In this document: positions 11,759-21,655 of the stretch, in pieces
Numbering within the stretch: position 1 is the stretch's first letter
Layout of the letters: each line of letters starts with the position of its first letter
NCBI GenBank assembly: GCA_031772625.1
Contig: CM062808.1
Coordinates: 476,529,655 to 476,593,654 of the forward strand
Reading direction: 5' to 3'
Origin: Pinus tabuliformis
Taxonomy: Eukaryota; Streptophyta; Pinopsida; Pinales; Pinaceae
DNA: 64,000 nucleotides
Notes under the pieces: generated by a model
What the model was told of the DNA's origin: nothing
Database searches by the model: none
The model's input: only the letters and a program-made list of their open reading frames with translations
Position numbers and translations under genes: made by a program

Positions 11759-13762
11759 TGATCTGATATGATCATATATTAAATACTGATGTAGAGTTGA
11801 TTAGCCATTAGTGAATTGAATGATAACCAAAAATACGGAAAACGAGAAAGACTGTTGGAACAGAACACTTTATGACAATTGATAAACCATGAGAAAGATG
11901 CAAAACTGAATTGAAAACAGCAAAAATACAGTTATACCACACAGCGAAATTGATTACAAAGTTCGTCCTTGATGGACTACGTCTCCGGGTTCGCTTTCAA
12001 GATGGATGACTGTTTTATTAGTAATGAGAAAGAAGAAGTGGATTACACAGTGAAAAGACCAGAATGAATATGAACACAGGAACTTCTGGTCACTGTCATC
12101 AAATAGCTCTCTAAACCAGCTTTCCAACGCCGCTTACGGTTTCCAAATCCGACTCCTGATACTCCCAAAACCCTGAAAAAAACAGCCTACATCCCTCCAA
12201 AACTTGCACATGAAAAATGTAAACTCTCCTCTCCTCTTCAATGAACAAATCTATCTTTATAGCCCTGTAAATACACCATAACATCCTCTGATTGGTTTTG
12301 GGGTGAACAAGCTAACTTCTGGGGTCGAATAAGTTGAGTTTTCCACCTCAGGCGACACCTTAGGGTTATAGTTATGGTCATTTAATTAATTTCATGCCAA
12401 AAATACATTACAAAACCCAAATTTCCATAGTATATGAACTGAAACCGTTAACTGTTTCTTAACCGGGCGGAGGTGCTTGCCAGCGCATGTGAACACCTGC
12501 TAATCCCGCGATTAATTTGCCCGCGGTTCCAGTTAGCAGTGACAGTGACTGTCGCATGTGACAGCTGCTCCACGGTTCCTACCGCAGTTTAGGTTGGCAG
12601 TTATCTCTGCGCAGTTTCCAAGCCCAACAGTTATCCCATAGCATTCACATGTCGGTGATTATGGTTTCCATTAGCTGTTAGACTTGACGGTGGCGGTGGT
12701 GGTCAGCACTGCATTCACATGGATACGATTCCAAAACCCGACGGTTACTGCTGACTGTTGGGGTCACCTCTAACCTCGGCGGCTTTTCAAATGTTGATCA
12801 CATACCCTTACAGTCCCACTGTGGTCTACAACCCGCGCGGTTTAGGACTGTTATATGTATTAACATTTGTTTTATAATTTTTTTTCATTGTATTAAACAT
12901 ACAATAGGCCAAGAGTTAGGTTATGGAGTTTGAATGTGTTTTAACACATAGGTTTAGGATTAGCACTTGGATTTGTAAATGTAATTTAATACATAGGTAG
13001 GACATTGAGCATTAGGTTTAGGATCATAGGTTTAGAGCTTTTAAGATTGCAAATGGATTTTGAATGTAGATTAATACATAAGCTAATGTATTAGGGTTTT
13101 TGAATGGTTTAGCATAGGAATAGCTTAGGGTTTTAAGCATATGCTAGGAAATGGATTTTGATGGTTTAGATATGTAGAATAGGATTCTTAGGGTAACAAA
13201 GAATAATAGGATAGCTTAGGAGTTAGGGTTTAGGTCTAGGCATAGGTTTTGAGCTTCATTTAACTTTCAAGACCCATGTCGACTCTGCACAGCGACATCG
13301 GTGAAACTGAAGCCTTCACCGGACGATCGACCCTGAAACATCCTTGTGGTCTCCATGCGACATTCGTCAACATTGCACGACGACGACCATCACATCTTCG
13401 AAACTGACACTGGTGACGATGATAATACTATGTCTTCGACCAGGTACTTTAACTCGAATCCATTTACACGATCAACGATATCAACCATAAATCCTACAAA
13501 GTCGAACGACAGAACACATGTCATCGACCAAACTCTGGTGAAACCGTCGATGGCATAAGCCGACAGCTAGGTACAACATCATATCAACTGAACACCATGA
13601 AACCATAACATTACCTGAACAATGATCATTACCAACACTGTCAATCTGTCGACACTGAATTGAAGCGATGACGACACTTGAAGACACTGAGCAACACCCA
13701 TGTACATTGATGATGACACTTCGAACACTTGTGCATTTGGATTGATGGATCCTCCTGGATCA
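11759..13762 (-). repeat. A2 right LTR (5' LTR)
   Basis: 2004 bp, uninterrupted. It carries the telomere-like block (about 12850-13240, with TTAGGGTTT words) and the TCGAC-rich block (13270-13680). It is followed by the CTAAC target duplication. Confidence 0.88.
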
Positions 13763-14366
13763 CTAACGAAAAGCATTTGTTTTCGAAATGTCAACTTCAA
13801 TATTTCTATATTTTTGAAGATATAACCTATGGAAATTAGGGTTTTTTACTAACCTTAAATGTAGTCCCAAATGAGCCATCTAGGAATTGTTTCTATGAAT
13901 TTTCTCGAGGATGTTTCAAATATTTAAAGTTTGGGGAGACTAAGGAGACCTATCAAGTACCTATGGTAAAAAGTTTAGGATATAGTTCACTTTGCTTTTA
14001 GACATACAAGTTGTGGAAATTAGGGTTTTGGACTAATCTTGAAACTAGTATCAAATAAGTGTTCTTGGTAAAATTGTCATATCTAAAGCCCTAAATGTTT
14101 AAAATTAGTGCCACTAAATTGTTTGAAAATAATACATGACAAAGCTTTTGGGTACAAGTTTCTGGAGTTGATACGAAAAATAGCACACATGGTGGATCAG
14201 ATAAGTTTTCTCTCTTGAAAATGGTTAAAAATATAAGTTTTGGGGAAGTTAGCGTAAATTTATCTCCACCCATCCTATGGAACTGCAAAGAACAAGTATT
14301 AGGTTACTACAAATCAAAATTTTAACCTCACAAGGGCCAAAATTTTAGAGGCCTTTCAGGAGGGAC
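13763..14366 (+). repeat. Repeat D, copy D1, right part
   Basis: Continues D1 after the A2 insertion and matches D2 at about 17305-17911 and D3 at about 40055-40660. It ends at a TTGG shared with repeat E (14367-14370). Confidence 0.8.
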
Positions 14367-14369
14367 TTG

Positions 14370-14800
14370 GAGGGGAAAAGGAAGCTAAGGTATTATAAGG
14401 AAGTGACTAACTCCATTCTTGCTAACAAGGATTATTTTTATGTTCTGACCAGTGTTAAGAAGAAAATGAACATTGTGAAGATTAGAACTAATTCTCATGA
14501 GCTTTGAAGTGAAATCGGGCGTTGGTCTATTCCCAAAATGCCTTGGGATGAAAGAACCCATCACCTTTGTGATACTAAGAGGGTTAAACATGAAAAACAC
14601 TTTATCTTGGATTGTCCGACTTTTACTCACATCCATTCTCATCTCTAAAACATTCGCCACACTACCAACCTTCTTGACTTGTTAAGCCAACAAAACTATA
14701 GTGATATAGGAACACTTTTTTCTCTTTTTCTTGATCATAGAAGTAAAATATTAAATAGTCTCAATTCATCTCTTATCTTAAGATCCGATAGACCACATTA
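14370..14800 (+). pseudogene. LINE-like ORF2 C-terminal fragment in E1
   Basis: The forward translation has a basic helix (KLRYYKEVTNSILANQDYF), then MPWDERTHHLCD, then HEKHFILDC. This is the C-x2-C...H-x4-C pattern that follows the reverse transcriptase in some LINE ORF2 proteins; here the first cysteine reads H. The frame is broken by a TGA after the KIRTNSHEL motif (near 14505), and the downstream part continues in another frame. No reverse transcriptase core is adjacent, so this is a short 3' relic. The LINE assignment rests on the motif pattern only. Confidence 0.45.
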
Positions 14801-15027
14801 GTCTTAGTATATGTTAATTGTCGTCATCACAATTGTCCAAACTAAAAGTACAAGTAAATGACCTTTTAATACGTACATTTTTTTTTTTATAGAAATAAGT
14901 ATCAGGTTATAAATCAATTATTTATAATTAAATATATTTTTCAATAAAAAGAAAAAATCACCAAAATTTCTATTAAAAAAATAGTTTACAAAAATCTAAT
15001 CATGGAAATACATCATGTTCCAAAAAC

Positions 15028-15309
15028 TCAAAATCTCATGTGCATAACATGTTCCAAAAAAGTCAAAATCTCATGTGCATCACCACCCAATAGTTGGATA
15101 TCTCTCAAATTGATGATAATGTTTACTATAATGTACATCATCACGTTATTTGTAGTTAAGTGTATATTATAATGTGTATTAGCTATACACAAAGAGATAA
15201 GATTGGCACGGTTAATGGTCGATCTCCTTGCCTCAATGAGAAAATGCACTGAAACCATATTCATGGGTATTCGATGCACTCCCTTTAATGTGCTAAACAT
15301 AGTGCTCAT
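15028..15309 (-). CDS. Small open frame in E1, conserved in E2, function unknown
   Basis: 93 codons starting MSTMFSTLKGVHR, with no recognisable domain. The same frame is open in E2 (55988-56302), with small differences near its end. No promoter or neighbour hints at a role. It may be a chance frame in a young repeat. Confidence 0.15.
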   Translation of the reverse strand: MSTMFSTLKGVHRIPMNMVSVHFLIEARRSTINRANLISLCIANTHYNIHLTTNNVMMYIIVNIIINLRDIQLLGGDAHEILTFLEHVMHMRF

Positions 15310-15438
15310 CCTTGCCCTTTCCTCTTTTTGTTAGGGAACCTTTGGCCCCTCATTAATATTCATGAGACAATGGGTGATGACCCTTATGTGGTTTATGATA
15401 TAATGTCTTTGGTGGGATTTTGTCATTTTTGAAGAGCA

Positions 15439-15630
15439 GTGTTGTTGGATGGTTATTTAAGGGGTTCAAGGCATCGTCTTGAAAGCTCTTTAGCATTTTA
15501 TGTCCCCAAACAAACAAAAAACACTATGTATGCCAAGTCACAAATCATGACACATACAACTACAAAATTCTTAGGTGCTATGTGTGCCAACAATGTTAAT
15601 AGTTTTTTAAAAATTGAGACTACAAAATAA
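15439..15630 (+). CDS. Small open frame in E1, conserved in E2, function unknown
   Basis: 63 codons, of which LLDGYLRGSRHRLESSLAFY is the most protein-like part; open again at 56432-56623. The first codon counted here is TTG, so the stretch is better read as an open fragment than as a gene with a known start. No domain recognised. Confidence 0.15.
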   Translation: MLLDGYLRGSRHRLESSLAFYVPKQTKNTMYAKSQIMTHTTTKFLGAMCANNVNSFLKIETTK

Positions 15631-15956
15631 TGAGAATTAGATATTAATGCATTGGTTACTTTAAACATGGTTTTTATTATTATTTCAAAGGAGCTAAAAA
15701 AATTTCAAGTATCCATGATTACCTATAAATTTAAAAAATTTAGTGAATTTAATTCATTTTTAATATCTCATTTATAAAATGTTTGTAATAATTTTGTAAG
15801 ATTAATAGTTAAAAAAATTTATATATATTTTTAAAAGAAAAATTAGTGGCTTTTGAAGAAAAATAATTATATCTTATAGAATTTACACAAATCGTTTATA
15901 TTAAAAAATGGAATTGGTAAAATTTATATATATTTTTAAAAGAAAAATTAGTGGTT

Positions 15957-18573
15957 AAGTTATTCTCTTATTTATTCTTGCACCCCAAAGGAAGAGGGTG
16001 TTTTTTTGTTAAGAGTGAGAGGAATTGCTATCCAAATTCCCATGTGAAGACTAAGATTGGACTAGACATCTTGAGCATATTATAATTTGCACATATCGAA
16101 GAAATAAAGAACCTAGTGAAATCCCATTGAATGTTGGTTTTTCCATTTAGATTTCTAGGAATTCCAACTATTTTAGAATGCACACTATTGGTTTATCTTT
16201 CAAATTCAAGATCAATGGCTTAAATAATATGGATATTAACACTATTGTAGAGAGTTTCCAATATTTTCTTTTATTATTTATTAACTATTGGAGAAGGGGA
16301 AAATGTTATTGTTGCTTACAATGGCTAGTGAAGTCCATCTTCTTTCTTTTTTAACTTTCATTTTTTTAGGCCCTAGATATTGATTTATTGTATTCTATTG
16401 TTATATTAGTATTGTTAGCTACACCCTTCAATTGTAATTGTAACTTTTGTCTCGTATATATACCAAGGATACCTAGTTTTAGAAATCATCCCATCTTGTA
16501 AATTTCTTCTATTGTTAAAGGGGGATTTCCCTCAAAGAAGATTCACATTCATTATTATTTCTCATTCTCAAGGCGTGGACTTACTCATATTTCTCTTTTT
16601 ATGCTATTTGAGTGTTTGGTGCACTCCATTTGGTTTCAAAGCATACAATCCTTGGGTTTGGCTCCTTCAAATGAATCATCTTGGTGTTTTCACTATAACA
16701 TTCTTTTAGGATAGTTCAGACTAGGAAATTTTTGGGAGCCTAAGAAGACATAACATTAAAGGAGTTTTGAGGTAAAAAATTGGGCTCACAACAAAATTTA
16801 TATTATCAAAATCAACTTTAAAAGAACCAATAGGATTCAAGATGCATATTTTAGGAAAATGAATAAACTACTTTTTTTAATTGTATTTTCAACTTATCTC
16901 CTTATAGGTTTACTCAAATTTCAAATGTAGGCTTTCGTTAGAGATGGAATTTAATTCTGCATCGACTAACTACCCACTATGTATACTTTTGTTAAACTCA
17001 CTGTGAGAAAAACTAGAAACACATTTCGACAAGGATTGTTTTCATGTATTTCTAATTTATCTCATTGTGGGTCTACAAAAAATATGCAAAGTGATAGTCA
17101 TTAGAAGCAAAATTTAATTCCACATCCAACAAGGTCCTACACTTGAAATTAGAGTAAACCTATGAGGAGATAACTTAGTAAAAAATGAAATATAAAGAGG
17201 TATTTTTATTTCCTTCCTTTGAAATTTAATAACTCTTAGTGTATTATTTAACTATTATTTTATTATTTTCCTTAGGAGACACATTTTAGACTTGAAATTT
17301 CCCCTAACAAAAAGCATTTGTTTTCAAAATGTCAAGTTCAATATTTCTATATTTTTGAAGATATAACCTATGGAAATTAGGGTTTTTTACTAACCTTAAA
17401 TTTAGTCCCAAATGAGCCATCTAGGAATTGTTTCTATGAATTTTCTCAAGGATGTTTCAAGTATTTAAAGTTTGGGGAGACTAAGGAGACCTATTGAGTA
17501 CCTATGGTAAAAAGTTTAGGATATAGTTCACTTTGCTTTTAGACATACAAGTTGTGGAAATTAGGGTTTTTGACTAGTCTTGAAACTAGTCTCAAATAAG
17601 TGTTCTTGGTAAAATTGTCATATCTAAAGCCCTAAATGTTTAAAATTAGTGCCACTCAATTGTTTGAAAATAATACATGACATAACGTTTGGGTACAAGT
17701 TTCTGGAGTTGATATGAAAAATAGCACACATGGTGGATCGGATAAGTTTTCTCTCTTGAAAAGGGTTAGAAATATAAGTTTTGGGGAAGTTACCGAAAAA
17801 TTTATCTCGACCCATCCTATGGAATTGCAAAGAACAAGTAATAGGTTACTACAAATCAAAATTTTAACCTCACAAGGGCCAAAATTTTAGAGACCTTTCA
17901 GGAGGGACTTTGGAAACAATACAATCTACAAACTACAATTTTTCTAGGTATGTTAACTTGAAATTATCTTAGTTTTCGATTAGAAGATCTATTTTTTTAA
18001 TTGAAAATTTGTGATGCAAGATATGCATTATTCGAGATTCTACTCAAGACTAAGGAACTAATTAATTCCCAAGAAATATACGAGGAAGTTTATGGTAAAG
18101 ATATTGTTACATGGATATTCTAGATGGATCAATTCTTTTATCTACACCAAGTTCCAACTTTACAAAAGGTAACCAACTACCTACTTTACAAAAGGTAACT
18201 ATTTCATCCTTTTGTTTATAACTTGATCAATCTATCTAATATCAATAGCTTTGTGAATGAAATTAATTTTTAATTCTCTCTTGATCCACTTTTACAAATA
18301 TTGATAACACACCATGGGGATATTAAGAGCAACACATTCTTGAGCTAGTTGATAAATATCCAACAAAGAGGTCCAATTATAGCACATATTTAGCAATTTC
18401 AAAAGTTGAACATCAGAGTAAAGAACATTCTAGAGGACAATTTGTTAGATCACTTTATAGGAACTTTAAAGGGCAACATTCAACTTGGGGTGTACTTCTT
18501 AGAACCTAAACTCATGGAGCATTCTTTTAGTGTGCAAAGGAAAGCTGAAAGTAAAAATATGGCTACTAAAAGG
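15957..18573 (+). mobile_element. Ty3/gypsy fossil D, copy D2, left part
   Basis: Matches D3 from 38691 to about 41297. The first 2 kb are AT-rich and non-coding (probable terminal/leader region; LTR borders not resolved). From about 18100 a degraded gypsy-type gag can be followed, including a WIF..DQFFYLHQVP stretch and FIGTLKGNIQLGV, matching the gag motif that precedes the zinc knuckle in chromovirus-like elements. Interrupted at 18573 by element C. Several breaks; fossil. Confidence 0.65.
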
Positions 18574-20145
18574 TGTTGGCATTATGAGACAAGTGTTGTC
18601 CTTGATGGCAAATCACACTGATAACAAATCATAGTGCAGAAGGATAGCAGCAAGGAATTGATGATCAGTCTACAAGTATGAAGAAAAATATATACACGCT
18701 GGTTCACTATATACCAAGTCGCGTATACAAGCAGGTTCACTATATACCAAGTCGCATATACGCAGGTTCGCTATATACCAAGTCGCGTGTACACGCTAGT
18801 TGGCTTCAGTAAAAGCGCGTGTATGTGGAAAACTTATCTTTGGTCCACGGCGGTTATTCCTTGGAAGTTGTGCCCATGGTTTTGGACCTTGGTGTCTCGA
18901 CGGACGTGTTGATCCCTAGTTTTGAAGATGATGGTATTGGATTTCTATGGTTTTGGCTCTTGGTATTGAACAAGGCCTAAGGCTATATAAAGAGAAGGAA
19001 ATCATTAGGCAAGTGCATCTGAAATGTCTTGAATATCTGAAGAAGTATGAGATCCAGTATGCAGGTTATGGGTTGATGATGCATTGCTTGATTTGAGCTA
19101 AGGAGGGATCTCACCAGCTGATTGAGAACAAGATCTAAGGAGAGATCGGGATCAAATGGTTTGAAATGAACTATCTTTATGATGCTTATTCTAGATCTAC
19201 ATACTGACGCATGTATTGTTCTATAAGTGTTATGAGTATGACTGATGTCTGGTACAGCTGCAAGTTATGAGAAATTATTTTTAGATCTGTACGCGGGTTG
19301 TCTTTGGCAAAAGAGCGTATACACGCGGGTTTGATTCATCGAAGTAGCGTATGCATTGTAAAGCTTGATATTTGAAGTTGCAGATGGGTCTAATGGTTAT
19401 TACAGAGTTCTGTTTCTGCTCTGTGTTCTGGTGACGATGTTGTTAACAGGGTTTCAGTGATTCAGAGTTTGATGATTGTTTTGAGCTTCAATGATAGTTA
19501 TGGGTCCAGTATGAAAATTGGATGAAAAGTGGCCTTTCAGATTATGTGTTGTGCTTCAGTGTATCCAGTCTGAAAATTGATGAAAAGTGGTACCTGAAGG
19601 AAAGAAGATTGTAGGCAAGCACCTACGTACTAGTATCTAAGCTAGTACAAAAGCTAAGGGAGATCTTTGGAGCATTGTAGCAGGTAGCAGCCTGCGTACT
19701 AGTAAATGGATCGGCTAGTACAAGAGCAAAGGGGGTTGTAGCTCCCGTACTGGTATAAGACTGCACCAGTACAAATATTGTAAAAGGATTTTCTTATTAA
19801 GAAGAAGATTGAGATGACTTGCAGCAGGTGGTTTTCACCCACATTGGGTTTCCACCTTATATCTTTGTGTTCATGTGTGTGGCTTTTGTGTGATGATCTG
19901 TTCTGTTATACTGCACTTGTTTACTGTTAATATGGTTAATAATGTTCTGATGCATTTACTGAAGATAAGCTAACTGAATCATAAGATTTCTGGATATACG
20001 CTAGTTGCTTTAGACACAGCAGCGTGTACACGCGGGTTCACTTAACTGAAGTAGCGTATATGTTTTTGAGCATTGAAAAAAGTTTTAATGATCTGATAAT
20101 ACTGATTCACCCCCCCCCCCCCCCTTCTCAGTATTATTTCCAACA
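18574..20145 (+). repeat. Element C 5' LTR
   Basis: 1572 bp. Carries four tandem units of about 30-34 bp (18699-18835) with the theme GGTTCACTATATACCAAGTC plus a CGCGTATAC-type word. It ends with a run of 15 C (20110-20124) before the TTCTCAGTATTATTTCCAACA-type edge, whose last 20 bases match the 3' LTR. Confidence 0.92.
18699..18835 (+). repeat. Four imperfect tandem units in LTR of C
   Basis: Each unit pairs a TATATACCAAGTC segment with a CGCGTATAC, CGCATATAC or CGCGTGTAC word. The fourth unit is more divergent (GGCTTCAGTAAAAGCGCGTG). The same array is at about 23650-23786 in the 3' LTR. Confidence 0.8.
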
Positions 20146-20147
20146 AT

Positions 20148-20159
20148 TGGTATCAGAGC
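20148..20159 (+). promoter_or_regulatory. Primer-binding site of element C
   Basis: TGGTATCAGAGC, two bases after the 5' LTR, complementary to the 3' end of plant initiator tRNA-Met. Confidence 0.9.
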
Positions 20160-20206
20160 AGGTCCTTTGGTAGAAGCTTGATCGCTTGAAGGAGATCCGT
20201 GGAACA

Positions 20207-21655
20207 ATGGGAAAGAAGCTTAAGAAGAAAGCTCATAAGAAGAAGAAGACATCTCAGAAGATCTATGACAGTGGGAGAGTCGATTGGGGATTAGGTATAA
20301 GAAGTTCTTCAGATTCAGAATCATTATCAGGTATGAATGTGTTATCCTCTGATGTTCCTGCTATATTTCCTTGTGAAAGTGATGGAAGTGATAGTGAAAC
20401 TACTGAACATGCTTTTATGGGTGAACAAGAAAAGTATCAAATAGAGGCAGTATTTAGAAGGCTTACAGACAAAGTTAAAGATCAACAAGATCTATTGAAC
20501 AAAAGGGAATGTGCTTTCAAAGAAGAAGTTACCAAACTAAAGGCCCAACTAGAAGAAGGAAACAAGGTAAGAAAGCTACTCAAGGACAAGGAAGACCAAT
20601 GTCAAAAATTGCAGCATGAAGTGACATCATTAAGAAAAGAAGTCAACGAAAGAAGCACAACCATCAAGAAACTCAAAGATAGATCCAGCTACCATGAAAA
20701 TCTTGAAGCTACAATCCTCTCACTAAAGGGAGATCTTGAAGAATCAAGGAAGCAAAATGAAGATCTACATCAAGCAATTGAAAAACAAGAAAATGAAGTC
20801 ATCAGCTTAAAATCCCAGCTGGAATGTGCTTTCCGAGTTCGTCAAATGCAGCAGGATCTGAATGAAGAACAAGAAAAGGAGATTCTCAAACTAAGGGAGA
20901 AAATGGAAGAAGGAAGAAAAGCTGAAGAAAATTGGAAAAAGCAATCCCTTGAAAAGGAAGAACAGCTACAGGTTGAGGTAAAGGATAAGCTGTTACGATT
21001 TCAAGATAGCTCTAAAGTCTTGGATGATATTCTTAGTAGTCAAAGGTCTCCTGCTATCAAGACTGGTCTTGGTTTTCATGAATCTGTTGAAGGTGAATCT
21101 AGTTCACAAGGTGAGGCAAGGAACTCTAAAGAGAAATCTAAAATGATCAACAAGGAGATGAAAGGTCAACCCCATCAACAATCAAGGAAAGAGACTCCTC
21201 AAAGAAAATCTTTTACTCCTCCTATGAATAATGTTGAATGTTATGTATGTCATAATCTTGGACATGTTGCAGCTAGATGTAGAAGAAGAAGGGTTCAAGA
21301 CCATCATGCAGAAAGATCATCACACTCAAGGTACTTTAATGGATATTGCTTTGCTTGCAATATGTTTGGTCACAAAGCTGCTGATTGCTACGGGAGAAAT
21401 GAGAAACATGTAAGATGTTATGCATGTAACAAGCTTGGACATATAGCAAAGGAATGCAGGAACAAAGCACGAATACCACACCAAAAGGAGAAAACAACAT
21501 CACACTTGAAGATATGGAAAAAGAAGGAAGTACAGTCAGAAAGATGTGGCATAGCACAATGTACTGAGACACAGCACAGCACAGACATATCAGACTCAGG
21601 GGGAGCTGAAAGTGTAAAACTTCAGTGTCCTGAATCTCATACGCAAGTTCCTTAA
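20207..21655 (+). CDS. Element C gag-like protein (coiled coil and three zinc knuckles)
   Basis: The open frame of 482 residues starts at the first ATG of the frame (MGKKLKKKAHKKKK). A lysine-rich N-terminus and a serine/acidic segment come first. A long heptad-rich coiled coil follows (about residues 80-270), then a linker containing SSSQGE. Three CCHC knuckles close the protein: CYVCHNLGHVAARC (C345), CFACNMFGHKAADC and CYACNKLGHIAKEC. I see no UBN2 capsid region of the sort that opens the gag of B. It probably binds element RNA and multimerises through the coil. No other protein is encoded in the element. The frame looks whole. Confidence 0.75.
   Translation: MGKKLKKKAHKKKKTSQKIYDSGRVDWGLGIRSSSDSESLSGMNVLSSDVPAIFPCESDGSDSETTEHAFMGEQEKYQIEAVFRRLTDKVKDQQDLLNKRECAFKEEVTKLKAQLEEGNKVRKLLKDKEDQCQKLQHEVTSLRKEVNERSTTIKKLKDRSSYHENLEATILSLKGDLEESRKQNEDLHQAIEKQENEVISLKSQLECAFRVRQMQQDLNEEQEKEILKLREKMEEGRKAEENWKKQSLEKEEQLQVEVKDKLLRFQDSSKVLDDILSSQRSPAIKTGLGFHESVEGESSSQGEARNSKEKSKMINKEMKGQPHQQSRKETPQRKSFTPPMNNVECYVCHNLGHVAARCRRRRVQDHHAERSSHSRYFNGYCFACNMFGHKAADCYGRNEKHVRCYACNKLGHIAKECRNKARIPHQKEKTTSHLKIWKKKEVQSERCGIAQCTETQHSTDISDSGGAESVKLQCPESHTQVP

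Larger units (their letters stand above)
3205..13762 (-). mobile_element. LTR retrotransposon A2, small interior, nested in D1
   Basis: Ends are TGATCT and GGATCA. The left LTR is 3205-5051 continued at 10514-10672 after element B; the right LTR is 11759-13762. Both are about 2.0 kb. The interior (10673-11758) is only about 1.1 kb. The tRNA-iMet primer site lies next to the right LTR on the minus strand (about 11740-11755), and a purine tract (GTGGAGAGGAA on the minus strand) lies next to 10672. Target duplication is ATAAC (3200-3204) versus CTAAC (13763-13767), and D2/D3 show the unoccupied site. The interior has no pol, so the element must have depended on a partner. The first 135 bp of the LTRs differ at about 8 places by eye, so it is moderately old. 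Fossil. Confidence 0.85.
14367..15955 (+). repeat. Repeat E, copy E1
   Basis: Almost the same sequence as 55353-56915, in the same orientation; about 8 differences in the first 410 bp by eye. The left 430 bp encode a LINE-type C-terminal fragment. The middle has a small open frame on the minus strand (15028-15309) and one on the plus strand (15439-15630), both also open in E2. I do not recognise either. A local duplication of about 40 bp (AT-rich, ending AAATTAGTGG) is present at the right end of E1 but not of E2. Confidence 0.8.
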
